NCBI RefSeq assembly: GCF_045528445.1
Contig: NZ_JBGQQU010000018.1
Span: 1-64,000 of the forward strand
Direction of reading: 5' to 3'
Length of the DNA stretch: 64,000 nt
Source: Desemzia sp045528445
GTDB taxonomy: Bacteria; Bacillota; Bacilli; Lactobacillales; Carnobacteriaceae
Numbering within the stretch: the first letter of the stretch is position 1; each line of letters starts with the position of its first letter. The notes beneath the pieces are model-generated. The model searched no databases and had not been told where the DNA came from. It saw only the letters and a list, made by a program, of their open reading frames with translations. The position numbers and the translations under genes were made by a program. Below are positions 1 to 8,879 of the stretch, one piece after another.

Positions 1-589
1 CTAAGCTTTTTTTCTTTTCTGTCCCACGTACAAAAACCCCATCCGCTTCGGCGTAAAAATAGTCCACCTTTTTTCCTTCGGGCAACTCCGTGGCTTCTTC
101 TAGTTCCAATACATTTTCTTCATCCTCGCGTGATTGTGCTGCTCCAACGCGTTTAAGAAGGCTGCCGACTGTTTGATGATTCAGCGTAACGGCCGTCCAT
201 TCGTTTAGAATAGCTGCGGTATCTCGATAAGTAGCTTTACTTGCTAACTCTGCCACTTTTACTTCTACTAGTGGGCTATGGCGTTGATATTTTCGAATGC
301 CAAACCATTCATCTAGTGGATAATGGTTCTGATCATTAGTGTCTACCATTAGGGTACGACGGTACCGAACGGGACCGAAAATAAATTGAACCGTTTTCCA
401 ATCTGCTCGTTTTACTTTCCAACCTTCACGTTGTTTTTCCTCTTTGATCACTTCGTTGAAGTTCGACAAAATCTGACCCATTAACTGAGCGAACACATCA
501 TACATATAGCCTTGAATCGCTTCTTCTGTTTCTATTAAGTTGCTTGAATCCTTTATTATTTGATAAACCTTTGATATAATCTTATCCAT
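1..589 (-). CDS. ISLre2-family transposase, N-terminal part (runs off the left edge)
   Basis: This frame opens with an ATG at 589, preceded by GAGGCCTTCTT, and stays open for 196 codons to the window edge, so the C-terminal half lies outside. The N-terminus starts MDKIISKVYQIIKDSSNLIE and later contains a REGWKVKRADWKTVQF segment, an FGPVRYRRTLM segment and an LNHQTVGSLLKRVGAAQSRE segment. This is the layout I associate with ISLre2-type (UPF0236) transposases. The visible part has no stop or frameshift. The left end of the element should lie between 590 and about 770, but I could not fix a terminal inverted repeat. A remnant of the same family on the same strand sits at the right window edge. 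Confidence 0.82.
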   Translation of the reverse strand, partial: MDKIISKVYQIIKDSSNLIETEEAIQGYMYDVFAQLMGQILSNFNEVIKEEKQREGWKVKRADWKTVQFIFGPVRYRRTLMVDTNDQNHYPLDEWFGIRKYQRHSPLVEVKVAELASKATYRDTAAILNEWTAVTLNHQTVGSLLKRVGAAQSREDEENVLELEEATELPEGKKVDYFYAEADGVFVRGTEKKKSL

Positions 590-770
590 AAGAAGGCCTC
601 TTTCATTTATGTATTTGCCCTGCAAAGCATACATTTATGATAAAGTGCCTTCTTTCTTTTTTCCAGTAAAATTATTGGCTCTCGAGAACTATTTTACACA
701 TACATTTTATTCTTTTTAATATTGCTGCATTTTTAAGCGAGATTTATTGTACATGCACGCTTTTAAATAG

Positions 771-803
771 AAAAAGAGTACTGAATAGTTGATTCAGTAC
801 TCT
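771..803 (-). terminator. Rho-independent terminator of the rhodanese gene
   Basis: An 11-bp perfect stem (GAGTACTGAAT, 776-786, with its complement 792-802) closes a 5-nt loop. On the minus strand it is followed by a T-rich tail, just after the rhodanese stop codon. Confidence 0.85.
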
Positions 804-830
804 GCTTCACGGACCTTTTAAAACCCTCTT

Positions 831-1127
831 CTATTCTACTCTTCCGCCCCACTCGTTCATTCCGCCAGTCATATTTTTAACCGTGTACCCTTCAGCTGCT
901 AATTGATTACAAGCTGCGGCACTACGTTTTCCAGACCGGCAAACAAGAATGTGTTCTTTTGTTTTATCGAGTTCTTCTTTGCGTTCGTCTAATTCTCCTA
1001 AAGGAATGTGTTTGATTCCTGGGATAGCTCCTGAAGCTACTTCATCAGCTTCACGTACATCTATGATAGATACTTCTTTTTCGTCTTCCATTAACGAGGC
1101 TACTTCTTTTGGTGTGATAACGTTCAT
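831..1127 (-). CDS. Single-domain rhodanese-like protein
   Basis: A 98-residue single rhodanese domain. The predicted active-site loop CRSGKR has the catalytic cysteine that would carry a persulfide, and the sequence ends with the usual GGMNEW element. Such small cytosolic rhodaneses move sulfane sulfur between thiols, but the partner cannot be read from the sequence. The start chosen is the ATG at 1127, because AAAGGAGGACATAG lies just upstream; a start six codons earlier would include the ribosome binding site itself. It is a single gene with its own terminator, downstream of the M16 protease on the same strand. Confidence 0.88.
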   Translation of the reverse strand: MNVITPKEVASLMEDEKEVSIIDVREADEVASGAIPGIKHIPLGELDERKEELDKTKEHILVCRSGKRSAAACNQLAAEGYTVKNMTGGMNEWGGRVE

Positions 1128-1197
1128 TCTATGTCCTCCTTTCACCCATACATCTTAGCTTTTCTCATTATGAGTGATTGTGTATGTTTTCAGCAGT

Positions 1198-4092
1198 TTA
1201 ATACAGCTCATACATTTTATCAAATAAGTCATTTTCAGTTTCAATTTGCGCTTTATTACCGATTACGACCATCGTGCTATCGTCCAGTACACTCGCTACA
1301 TCTTTGTGAAGACCTGCGAGTGCTTTTGAGTCAACCTCTAAGATCGCTTCTTTCAAATGCATCAATTCTTCGCGAGTAACCCCCGATTTTAAGCGATTAA
1401 AGGCAGTTAATCCTTTAGTGAAAGCAGATTTCGGTTGTTCCATTGGGCTGATCGTTCCGATAATGTATTTCAACAACTCGCTGTCAGACAAGTCTATTCG
1501 CGCCACATAATCTGGCAGGCCTTTATAAGCCTCTATCGTTTTACGAATATTCGGATCACGGTAAGAACTCAAGGCAAATTGACCATTTCTTTGGTGGTTG
1601 TACAGCGATCCATATGCCCCGCCTTTCACCCGAATCTCATTCCACAAATAACTGTAACGAATCGTCGTAGCCAAAACTTTTGCAGCACCGCTGTAATCCA
1701 ATACATCACCAGCATTTGATGCTATAGCCACATAGTTCACATCTTGAGCTGTGACATAGGCTTCATTTTGTTTGGCCCCTGGTGTAATGTCTGCCGGTTC
1801 ACCTAATTCAGCACTTGGCAGCCCAGAGAAAGCTGTTTGCAGTTTTTCTTTAACTAGGTTTTCGCGGTCTTGTTCCCCGACACATAGAATATTCAACCGA
1901 TTTTTATTCAGCAGGCGACTAAAGGTTTGAGTGATGCGTTCTTTTACATCTTTCGCTTTATCCGATTGCAAATCAGCACGAATCTCTTTTAAGAACTGAA
2001 ATTGGTCTATTCCACTGATCAATTCATTTAATTTAGCTGATGGTTTTAGTTGACTCAACGCACGGTTTGCTGCCAATACGTGAGAACTGGAATTGATCCG
2101 GCGTTCAAATTGAGAAATCAATTGCTGTGTAGTTTTTAATATTTCGCCGTTATCTTCAGTCTGCGTATGGCACATGATCTCTTGCATCAATAAGACCAGC
2201 TCTTCCAGGGATGACTCTAACGCTTTTCCACGCAAAATAAAGTAAGGCTTTAATTCTCCTGTTTGATCTTCAAATACCGCGATAGTTCCGTAAATACCAC
2301 CTGTATGCAAGTCTATTTGACGTTGCAATGTTGCTGCATTGTATGTTTTAGTCGCTAGTTTACCTACCAAATGGCTCACTAAACTCAACCATCGATATTC
2401 ATCAGCAGAAACATCCTTCAAATCGATATACAAACTCACATAATCGATCCCTGAGGTAAATTGTTCCGCATGATAAAAACGGGTTTCTTTGTCAAAGGAC
2501 GTTTCCGTCAGTGGATATTTTTCTACATGTGTACTGAGATCTTCCTTCATCAACGTTGGAATTTTAGTCAACTCTTCCGGTTTATCTGGTGTTTCTTGAC
2601 GTTCAATCAACGCTTGAGTCTGTTCAATGAGAGCAGAAACTTCTTCATCCGACAACTCTGCTTTATACGCTTGCAACTGTGCATGAGCTTCTGCTTCTAA
2701 TCGATCACTCTTCCCAGGCTCAGCTTCTAACATTACCGCTGTCTTTAACGGATTGTTCAACAATTTATCTTTGATCAATTGTTCAAAATACCCTTTGCCG
2801 GCTAATTCTCCCAATTCTTTCAAATAGTCTGAAAATTGTAAGTTCACATAAGGGCTCTTATCATATAACCACGAACGATAGGCGTTGATAGCGTAAATAA
2901 CACCGCGCGGGCTGTCTTCTGAAATAGCCGCTTCTTTAGTCTGAAAGGCAATTTTGTTTAATGCTGCATCAATCAGCTCTACATCAATTCCTTCAGTTGT
3001 CAGTGACTCTAATGTTTCTTGTACTACTTGTTTGAACTGATTCATTTTAGCAGTATCTGAATACTTAGCCGTGATCATAAATGCTGTCGGATAACCAAAA
3101 TCCGCTAATCCGCCTACAATGTCTCCACCAATATCCGCATCTAATAACGCTTTTTTTAATGGCGATTGATTACTGCCCAATAAAATCTCTTCTACTACCT
3201 CTAATCCATACATATCCAATACATCACTCGGTTCAGCCACATGCCACCCTAAAGCCAGATAATCTTTTCCTTCCGGATCATCTCCTGCCGTTATGGAATA
3301 AGTAGCTTTAAATACATCTTCATCAGGAACAATCACTTCAAAAGACAAATCAACGGCTTTTGTTTGTTTCTCTAACCCACTGAAATACTCTTCCAGTGCA
3401 CCAAAGACCTCTACTTCATCAATGTCTCCATATAACACGGTAAGAGAATTGCTGGGATGATAATACTGTTGATGGAAAGCGGTAAATTCCTCTTGTGTCA
3501 AACTAGGTATCGCTTTGGGGTCTCCACCAGATTCATGACGGTACACACTGTTTGGATACAATTGTCGCGTTAAATGATGCTGTACTTGTCTTTCCGGAGA
3601 AGCAGTCGCTCCTTTCATTTCATTGTACACCACACCTTTATAGATCAACTCATCATCAGCAGCTTCTAAATGGTAATGCCAACCTTCTTGCGCTAATATT
3701 TGTGCATTTTCGTAAAAGTTTGGTTTAAAGACCGCATCTAAGTAAACGCTTATTAAATGCATGTAATCTTTTTGGTTGGTCGATGCCACTGGATAGATTG
3801 TCTTATCTGAAAAAGTCATAGCATTGACAAATGTATTTAGTGACCCCTTTATCAACTCAACAAACGGTTCTTTTGAAGGGTACTTTTTAGATCCATTCAA
3901 TACGGAATGTTCGATAATGTGCGCAATTCCGTTATCGTTGTATGGAGGTGTTTTGAATCCGATTGTAAAAGCCTTGTTGGGATCGTCATTGGCTAAATAA
4001 AGAACTTTTGCTCCTGTTTCTGCATGTTCATAAATTGTTCCTACAGACTGAATATCCGGTAACTCTTGTGTATCGATTTTTTTGAATGCCAT
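1198..4092 (-). CDS. M16C (PreP/insulinase-like) zinc metalloprotease
   Basis: A 964-residue protein with the inverted zinc motif HIIEH at about residues 58-62, within an AHIIEHSVLNGS context typical of the M16C presequence-protease group. The length fits the one-chain, four-domain form, in which an N-terminal catalytic half and a C-terminal inactive half enclose peptide substrates. There is no signal peptide, so it is probably cytosolic and degrades oligopeptides. The start is the ATG at 4092, preceded by AAAGGAGAATTTT; the frame is open for seven more codons without a ribosome binding site. The hairpin at 4185-4213 separates it from the upstream SatD/DUF3307 operon, so it probably has its own promoter. 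Confidence 0.9.
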   Translation of the reverse strand: MAFKKIDTQELPDIQSVGTIYEHAETGAKVLYLANDDPNKAFTIGFKTPPYNDNGIAHIIEHSVLNGSKKYPSKEPFVELIKGSLNTFVNAMTFSDKTIYPVASTNQKDYMHLISVYLDAVFKPNFYENAQILAQEGWHYHLEAADDELIYKGVVYNEMKGATASPERQVQHHLTRQLYPNSVYRHESGGDPKAIPSLTQEEFTAFHQQYYHPSNSLTVLYGDIDEVEVFGALEEYFSGLEKQTKAVDLSFEVIVPDEDVFKATYSITAGDDPEGKDYLALGWHVAEPSDVLDMYGLEVVEEILLGSNQSPLKKALLDADIGGDIVGGLADFGYPTAFMITAKYSDTAKMNQFKQVVQETLESLTTEGIDVELIDAALNKIAFQTKEAAISEDSPRGVIYAINAYRSWLYDKSPYVNLQFSDYLKELGELAGKGYFEQLIKDKLLNNPLKTAVMLEAEPGKSDRLEAEAHAQLQAYKAELSDEEVSALIEQTQALIERQETPDKPEELTKIPTLMKEDLSTHVEKYPLTETSFDKETRFYHAEQFTSGIDYVSLYIDLKDVSADEYRWLSLVSHLVGKLATKTYNAATLQRQIDLHTGGIYGTIAVFEDQTGELKPYFILRGKALESSLEELVLLMQEIMCHTQTEDNGEILKTTQQLISQFERRINSSSHVLAANRALSQLKPSAKLNELISGIDQFQFLKEIRADLQSDKAKDVKERITQTFSRLLNKNRLNILCVGEQDRENLVKEKLQTAFSGLPSAELGEPADITPGAKQNEAYVTAQDVNYVAIASNAGDVLDYSGAAKVLATTIRYSYLWNEIRVKGGAYGSLYNHQRNGQFALSSYRDPNIRKTIEAYKGLPDYVARIDLSDSELLKYIIGTISPMEQPKSAFTKGLTAFNRLKSGVTREELMHLKEAILEVDSKALAGLHKDVASVLDDSTMVVIGNKAQIETENDLFDKMYELY

Positions 4093-4184
4093 AAAATTCT
4101 CCTTTTCCCACAATAGGTGTTTTTGTTCTGTATGAATAGTATACCATTTAAATTTTTCTTGCTCAGTATTTTATCCTATCTAAC

Positions 4185-4213
4185 TAAAAAAGATTCGCTA
4201 AAAAGCGAATCTT
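4185..4213 (-). terminator. Terminator after the DUF3307 gene
   Basis: The stem AGATTCGCT / AGCGAATCT (4191-4212) has a short A/T loop. On the minus strand it is followed by TTTTTTAG. It ends the satD-DUF3307 transcript. Confidence 0.82.
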
Positions 4214-4241
4214 AGATAATGATTCATTAATATGCACATCT

Positions 4242-4988
4242 TTAGAAAATGAAAAAATAGCTGATGATGATCAATAAGGTACTCAATAACGTTCCCAATA
4301 AATAATACTCGGCAAATTGAGGATTCTCTGAAATTTTATTGTATCGTGCAATCGACTTCGCGGTCAAAACAAATCCTATAGCAGTAAACTGGTTGGCATA
4401 CAACATCAATAGGATAAAGACCCGTTCAAAAACCCCTATCAGTGCACCAGCATTAGGGATACCTTCATCCACATGCTCTTCACTCGTCGGCCGGTAGTAA
4501 TTCAATACTTTCTTGATGGTGATACTGCATGGCTGCATCAAGACTAATAGAATCAACACCCAAGACAACAGACTTTCCAAGGTCCACCCTAGCTCTGCTA
4601 TTACAGACTCTACTACTGAAAAAGGAAGGATCGTTATGGAAGAAAGGCTAAGATAGACACCGACCGTCAACAAGACCAGAATATGTAAGCCTTGGTCTAT
4701 CAGATAAACGAATGTATCTTTACCTTTTTCAATTGGATATTTGCGATGAGCCAAAAATTTCGATCCATCAATCAAAAAATGCAGCGTGGAGACCCATAAG
4801 GCGATTTTAACTAAAGACCATCCAAAAAACGGAAGCGTTACGCCTACCATAGTGATCAAATATCCTAAACAATGTAGCCATAATTTTTTACCTGAATATT
4901 CTTTGTCTCTGGCCAACGTAGATGATTGAAAGTAAAAGTCGCCCAGAACATGTCCAATAAATAAAGTTAACAAAACTTCCTGATTCAA
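4242..4988 (-). CDS. DUF3307 family integral membrane protein
   Basis: A 248-residue polytopic membrane protein opening with GHVLGDFYFQSS, the signature that leads me to DUF3307. It has about six hydrophobic segments. The start appears to be a TTG at 4988, directly abutting the SatD stop codon, with GGGAGG eight bases upstream; this suggests translational coupling. SatD and a membrane partner also occur together in the Streptococcus mutans sat (secretion and acid tolerance) locus. A joint role is therefore plausible, but the biochemical function is unknown. Confidence 0.75.
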   Translation of the reverse strand: MNQEVLLTLFIGHVLGDFYFQSSTLARDKEYSGKKLWLHCLGYLITMVGVTLPFFGWSLVKIALWVSTLHFLIDGSKFLAHRKYPIEKGKDTFVYLIDQGLHILVLLTVGVYLSLSSITILPFSVVESVIAELGWTLESLLSWVLILLVLMQPCSITIKKVLNYYRPTSEEHVDEGIPNAGALIGVFERVFILLMLYANQFTAIGFVLTAKSIARYNKISENPQFAEYYLLGTLLSTLLIIISYFFIF

Positions 4989-5675
4989 CTAATCATCCTC
5001 CCGAGTATTTTGGCTTAGAAACAGACTGGTATCCGTCAATGCTGTTTTATAAGTATAATATTTTGCTGTATTCAGCGCTTTGTTGACGCTGGATTGACCA
5101 ATACCTAATGCTTCAGCTGTTTTATATTGATTCTCACTATGTGTGAAATAAGTATACATCACTTCTTTTTGACGATCTGACCACTTTGATTTTAAAGCTG
5201 TGGCCAGAGATAGAATAGTATTCAACAATTGATCTGTTTGTAAAGAATCAGTACCAGAACAAATCATCATGTTGGTTTCACTTCGGGTATATTTATTTTC
5301 ATTGGCTTCGATCGTTTCAATCATTTGCCGTGCCCGATGATAAGCTGGACCGTCCATCTCCATTGAATTTTCTCGTTGGATCGTGGTGCTGATGTCTCCA
5401 AGACCGATGCCGAAGCGCAATTCAATAGGAGACATGGCCAATTCAATTTCAAAAACAATACTCATAATCGTCTGTTTGTTTTTTAGCAGGCCTTGAAAGC
5501 TGTCTCCTAAAGTAATCATAAACTGAGAAGCAATGTCATCCGCATATTTCTGATTGATATGTTGCAAAGTAGACCGAAACTTTTCTTGAACTTCTTTTCG
5601 ATCGGCAATATTGCGGGAGTCTTTGATGTCGCCTATGATGGCTGCATACGGATTTTTTTCCAATTGTTTTGTCAT
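4989..5675 (-). CDS. SatD family protein
   Basis: A 228-residue soluble protein. The N-terminal part (YAAIIGDIKDSRNI, then TLGDSFQGLL and LRFGIGLGDI) resembles the SatD family fold with nucleotide-cyclase-like GD motifs. The C-terminal part contains a helix-turn-helix-like segment (TAEALGIGQSSVNKALNTAK, about residues 180-200), so it may bind DNA. It is the first gene of a two-gene operon with the DUF3307 membrane protein. AAAGAGGTGAACAG precedes the ATG. An unusually long hairpin sits immediately upstream (5702-5760). The molecular function is not established. Confidence 0.78.
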   Translation of the reverse strand: MTKQLEKNPYAAIIGDIKDSRNIADRKEVQEKFRSTLQHINQKYADDIASQFMITLGDSFQGLLKNKQTIMSIVFEIELAMSPIELRFGIGLGDISTTIQRENSMEMDGPAYHRARQMIETIEANENKYTRSETNMMICSGTDSLQTDQLLNTILSLATALKSKWSDRQKEVMYTYFTHSENQYKTAEALGIGQSSVNKALNTAKYYTYKTALTDTSLFLSQNTREDD

Positions 5676-5701
5676 CTGTTCACCTCTTTAATTGATTATA
5701 T

Positions 5702-5760
5702 CATAAGATTCAACTTAAAAGGCATCATTTGCTAAGATGCCCTTTAAGTTGAATCTTATG
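5702..5760 (-). repeat. Near-perfect 25-bp inverted repeat in the satD leader
   Basis: The arms are 5702-5726 and 5736-5760, with one mismatch and a 9-nt loop. The structure begins about 26 bp upstream of the satD ATG. It has no T tract, so it is not an ordinary terminator. Immediately 3' on the minus strand is TATAAT, so the hairpin may overlap the promoter. It could be an operator, a regulatory leader or a small palindromic insertion. Confidence 0.7.
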
Positions 5761-5770
5761 ACAGAGAGCA

Positions 5771-5802
5771 AAAAAACTCAAGAACAGTTTTTGTTCTTGA
5801 GC
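5771..5802 (-). terminator. Terminator after the 157-residue hypothetical gene
   Basis: The stem CTCAAGAACA / TGTTCTTGAG (5778-5802) is followed on the minus strand by TTTTTTTGCTC. It lies 14 bp beyond the stop codon at 5816. Confidence 0.88.
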
Positions 5803-5815
5803 AAAGTTTTTAGTT

Positions 5816-6289
5816 TTAAGGGAGTTGGGAGAAAACTTCTGTGACTGTTTTTTCGGGATCGATTAAGACATACAAGTGACCGTCTGCACCCATTTGCGTT
5901 GACTGATGTTTGTTGTCTAAGCCATCTGGATCTTGTGCTTCGTAAGGGAAATAAATGCGTTCTGACTGAATGACCTCTGAAGACGTATCGGTTGGATCTA
6001 TATACAAAATATCCATTGTTTCAATGTCTGAGTATTTTTTAATGCGTTCAAACATTCCTGATTCCAAGCCGCCATAGTTGATATTTTCAGCATCTACACG
6101 GTCAGCTTCCGGCAACAATTCAATTTTAAACGACTGACAAGGATGAATTTCTTGAAAATCACTGCCGTTGATTCTGCCATAAGAAGTCGTTACCTGTTTG
6201 ATCCATAAATCCCCAATCACTTCACGATTGACAACTAAAATATCTCCGTTACGGAAAAACAATTGTAAAGCAGTCATTTCTTTTTGCAT
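5816..6289 (-). CDS. Conserved hypothetical protein, 157 residues
   Basis: I do not recognise a family. The product is soluble, acidic and predicted to be rich in beta strands. The N-terminal part (LQLFFRNGDILVVNREVIGDLWIKQV) reads like a small beta-barrel, followed by a charged C-terminal half mentioning VLIDPEKTVTEVF. The start is the ATG at 6289 (AGAGGAG, eight bases upstream); a GTG three codons earlier sits too close to the ribosome binding site. It is monocistronic with its own terminator. There are no membrane segments or cysteine motifs. Confidence 0.7.
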   Translation of the reverse strand: MQKEMTALQLFFRNGDILVVNREVIGDLWIKQVTTSYGRINGSDFQEIHPCQSFKIELLPEADRVDAENINYGGLESGMFERIKKYSDIETMDILYIDPTDTSSEVIQSERIYFPYEAQDPDGLDNKHQSTQMGADGHLYVLIDPEKTVTEVFSQLP

Positions 6290-6467
6290 GTTCAACACTC
6301 CTCTAAATTTTCATTTTTATATAGTTCATCGTTTCACAATTTTATTATACCATTTTTAGAATATTTTAGCAACATTTTATCACATACACCCGAAAGTTAG
6401 TGAATAAATTAATTAATCGATTTATCAATTGATGATACTACAATGATGGTAACAGTAAAGGCAGAAA

Positions 6468-6503
6468 AAAAGAAGTTAAAGGTCTTAGTCCTCTAACTTC
6501 TTT
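6468..6503 (-). terminator. Terminator after cstA
   Basis: The stem AAAGAAGTTAAAGG pairs with CCTCTAACTTCTTT (one mismatch) and is followed by TTTTTTTCTGCC on the minus strand. Confidence 0.87.
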
Positions 6504-6526
6504 TACAGTCCTTCTCTTTTTACTCG

Positions 6527-8008
6527 TTAAACACTTTCTGAAGAAAACGTTCCAATGGGCAATTGATCATTGATCAGTTCTCCATCTGGATCAACAGTAA
6601 CTTTTTGTTTTTTACCTGAGGTCCAGAATAACACTAAAATTCCTATAGAGACCACTAAAGCAACAATGAAAGTCATAGTAGTCAGCCCCATTCGGAATCC
6701 AATCGGTTCGCTTAAGATATAAACGACTACTGCATATAACATAAAAGTTCCTGGCACCAAGGTGACAAAATAATTTTTTCCTTTTAAATATAAATAACGT
6801 GTAGAAACCAATAAGGAAATAACAGCTGTCACTTGGTTTGCCCAGTTAAAGTATCTCCACAACATATTAAAATCGACATTTGTCAAGATAAAAGAAATGA
6901 GATACAACGGGATAGTGACCATCAATATTTTTTTAATGGTATCTTGTTTAATATTGAGGTAATCAGCTAATATCGTACGCAAACTTCTAAATGCTGACAG
7001 ACCGGATGATATCGGTAATACGATAACACCAATGATCGCAATGGTCCCAAAGAGATTTCCAAGCAGCATAATAGACACTTCATTAACGACTAGTGAAGCT
7101 GTACCGGCATCAATCATTTGGCTCAAAGTCTGACCGTCAAATAAACTCATAGAGGCTGCTGCCCAGATCATAGCAATGACTCCTTCAGCAATCATCATTC
7201 CGTAAAACGTAAAGCGCCCTTCTCTTTCATTTGTGCTGGTTCTAGAAACCATAGGAGCTTGTGTAGCATGGAAACCAGATAATGCTCCGCATGAGATCGT
7301 AAAGAAAATAGCTGGAAAAATAGCTAAACCGCCTGGATGGAAGTTTTGTAAGGTACTTGGAGTCAGATTTGGAATGGAATAACCGCTAAACAATAAGCTG
7401 ATTCCAATCGCGATTGTACTGATGATCAAAATAGCGCCAAACCAAGGATAAACTTTCCCTAAGGCTTTATCGATCGGTAAGACAGTTGAAATAATGTAAT
7501 AGACGAAGATCAGTATAACAATCACACTTAGACCTAGCCAGCTTGGTGTGATGCTATCAATCAAGTTGGCTGGCGAAGTGACAAAAACGGTCCCTACCAG
7601 CATCAATAACAACATAGTAAAAATATTGACCACATGTTTAACGGGTTTACCTAAGTATTTGCTGGCCAATTCCGGCAAATGAGCCCCGTTATTTCTTAGA
7701 GAGATCATCCCTAACATATAATCATGTACAGCTCCAGCAAAAATACACCCCACAATGATCCAGATATAAGCTACGGGTCCGTATAATGCTCCCATGATCG
7801 GTCCAAATATCGGTCCGGTTCCTGCGATGTTCAATAATTCAATAATAGCGTTTTTCCCTTTTGACATCGGTACAAAGTCATACCCGTCTTTTAGCACCTC
7901 TGCCGGTGTTTTACGATCCGGATCGATCGAGAAATTTTTCTCAATGTATTTCCCATACGTAAAATACCCTAAAACTAATAAGATGATCCCGCCAATTAAC
8001 GTAACCAT
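6527..8008 (-). CDS. cstA: CstA family carbon-starvation transporter (pyruvate or peptide carrier)
   Basis: A 493-residue polytopic membrane protein of the CstA family, with the hallmark segments IAGTGPIFGPIMGALYGP and FTISCGALSGFHATQAPMVSRT. It is the short Gram-positive form; the Escherichia coli CstA and BtsT proteins are about 700 residues. Family members import pyruvate or peptides. A LytS/LytT system is encoded immediately upstream on the same strand, which parallels the BtsS/BtsR control of BtsT and favours pyruvate as substrate by inference. AAAGGAGGAGAACAA precedes the ATG. Two 21-bp-spaced direct repeats lie in the promoter region, and a terminator follows. Confidence 0.9.
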   Translation of the reverse strand: MVTLIGGIILLVLGYFTYGKYIEKNFSIDPDRKTPAEVLKDGYDFVPMSKGKNAIIELLNIAGTGPIFGPIMGALYGPVAYIWIIVGCIFAGAVHDYMLGMISLRNNGAHLPELASKYLGKPVKHVVNIFTMLLLMLVGTVFVTSPANLIDSITPSWLGLSVIVILIFVYYIISTVLPIDKALGKVYPWFGAILIISTIAIGISLLFSGYSIPNLTPSTLQNFHPGGLAIFPAIFFTISCGALSGFHATQAPMVSRTSTNEREGRFTFYGMMIAEGVIAMIWAAASMSLFDGQTLSQMIDAGTASLVVNEVSIMLLGNLFGTIAIIGVIVLPISSGLSAFRSLRTILADYLNIKQDTIKKILMVTIPLYLISFILTNVDFNMLWRYFNWANQVTAVISLLVSTRYLYLKGKNYFVTLVPGTFMLYAVVVYILSEPIGFRMGLTTMTFIVALVVSIGILVLFWTSGKKQKVTVDPDGELINDQLPIGTFSSESV

Positions 8009-8059
8009 TTGTTCTCCTCCTTTTATGAATACCCTTTCAATTTACAAGATTATTTTACT

Positions 8060-8097
8060 TGTATTTTACGGAAATTGGTCTGTTTTTTACTGAAATG
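8060..8097 (-). promoter_or_regulatory. Candidate LytTR direct repeats upstream of cstA
   Basis: On the minus strand ATTTCAGTAAAAAACA (8096-8081) is repeated as ATTTCCGTAAAATACA (8075-8060). The two copies are exactly 21 bp apart, with 14 of 16 positions identical. LytTR response regulators bind two direct repeats about two helical turns apart, and a LytTR regulator is encoded next door. The repeats lie about 50-90 bp before the cstA ATG, just upstream of an AT-rich -10-like region. Confidence 0.65.
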
Positions 8098-8098
8098 A

Positions 8099-8133
8099 CA
8101 GAACTGCAGGCTGAGATGCACGCCTGCAGTTCT
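8099..8133 (-). terminator. Hairpin between lytT and cstA
   Basis: A 12-bp perfect stem (AGAACTGCAGGC and its complement) closes a 10-nt loop. It lies just after the lytT stop codon. There is no proper T tract, so it may be a weak or partial terminator separating lytST from cstA, or an mRNA-stabilising structure. Confidence 0.55.
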
Positions 8134-8144
8134 GAATTTCATAT

Positions 8145-8879
8145 TTATAATCCGATTTTTTCCTTAAAGGGTTTCATATACGAACGACTTACGGGAACTT
8201 TTAACTGATTCTCCATTGTCAATTGATACGTATGGTTAAACCAAGGTTGGATCTCTTTTATTTTCGATTGATTTACAATAAACGAACGATGTACTCGGAT
8301 AAAAGATGAATCAGAAGATAACTTTTCTTCCCAGGCATTCAATGTTCCATGTAGAGTATAGGTTCCTTCTTCTGTATGAAGATTTAATTCCCTGTTGTTG
8401 ATACTGATCGCGATGATCAATTGAACTTTCACTAAGATGATCCGTTCTTCTATCTGGACAGGTATCGTATCTTCTCTTGCTGCTTCTGGAGTATTAGATG
8501 AAATTTGAGCAGTAGTTGCTAAAAAACTTTGATGCGCTTTTTGGACGGCTTTTTGGATCCGGTCCAATGAAAAAGGTTTAAGAACATAATCCCTCGCATT
8601 CAACTCAAAGGCTTGCAAGGCATATTCATCATAAGCCGTCGCAAAAATAATGATCGGCGGATGTTGAAGCAGGTTTAATTTATTAGCTAACGTCAATCCG
8701 CTCTCTTCTGTTAAATGGATGTCCAAAAATATCAAGTCAATCCGCTGATCGATCAAAACACTGATCGCTTCTTCTATAGAATCCGCTTCTTTGATAGACG
8801 AGATTTCAGGAAGCGGTTTTAATAAATAAGCCAGCTCATTTCTGGCTAAAGGCTCATCATCAACGATTAAGGTATGCAT
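8145..8879 (-). CDS. lytT: LytTR-family response regulator
   Basis: A 244-residue two-domain regulator. The receiver domain (about residues 1-120) has the acidic pocket at VDDEP, the phosphoacceptor Asp53 in FLDIHL and the conserved Lys in VLKPF. A LytTR DNA-binding domain follows (about 140-240), with LNAWEEKLSSDSSFIRVHRSF and the terminal PVSRSYMKPFKE element. It overlaps the sensor gene by 20 bp, so the two are translationally coupled. In E. coli BtsR and Bacillus LytT, this regulator class controls pyruvate uptake genes. The likely target here is cstA, directly downstream. Confidence 0.92.
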   Translation of the reverse strand: MHTLIVDDEPLARNELAYLLKPLPEISSIKEADSIEEAISVLIDQRIDLIFLDIHLTEESGLTLANKLNLLQHPPIIIFATAYDEYALQAFELNARDYVLKPFSLDRIQKAVQKAHQSFLATTAQISSNTPEAAREDTIPVQIEERIILVKVQLIIAISINNRELNLHTEEGTYTLHGTLNAWEEKLSSDSSFIRVHRSFIVNQSKIKEIQPWFNHTYQLTMENQLKVPVSRSYMKPFKEKIGL

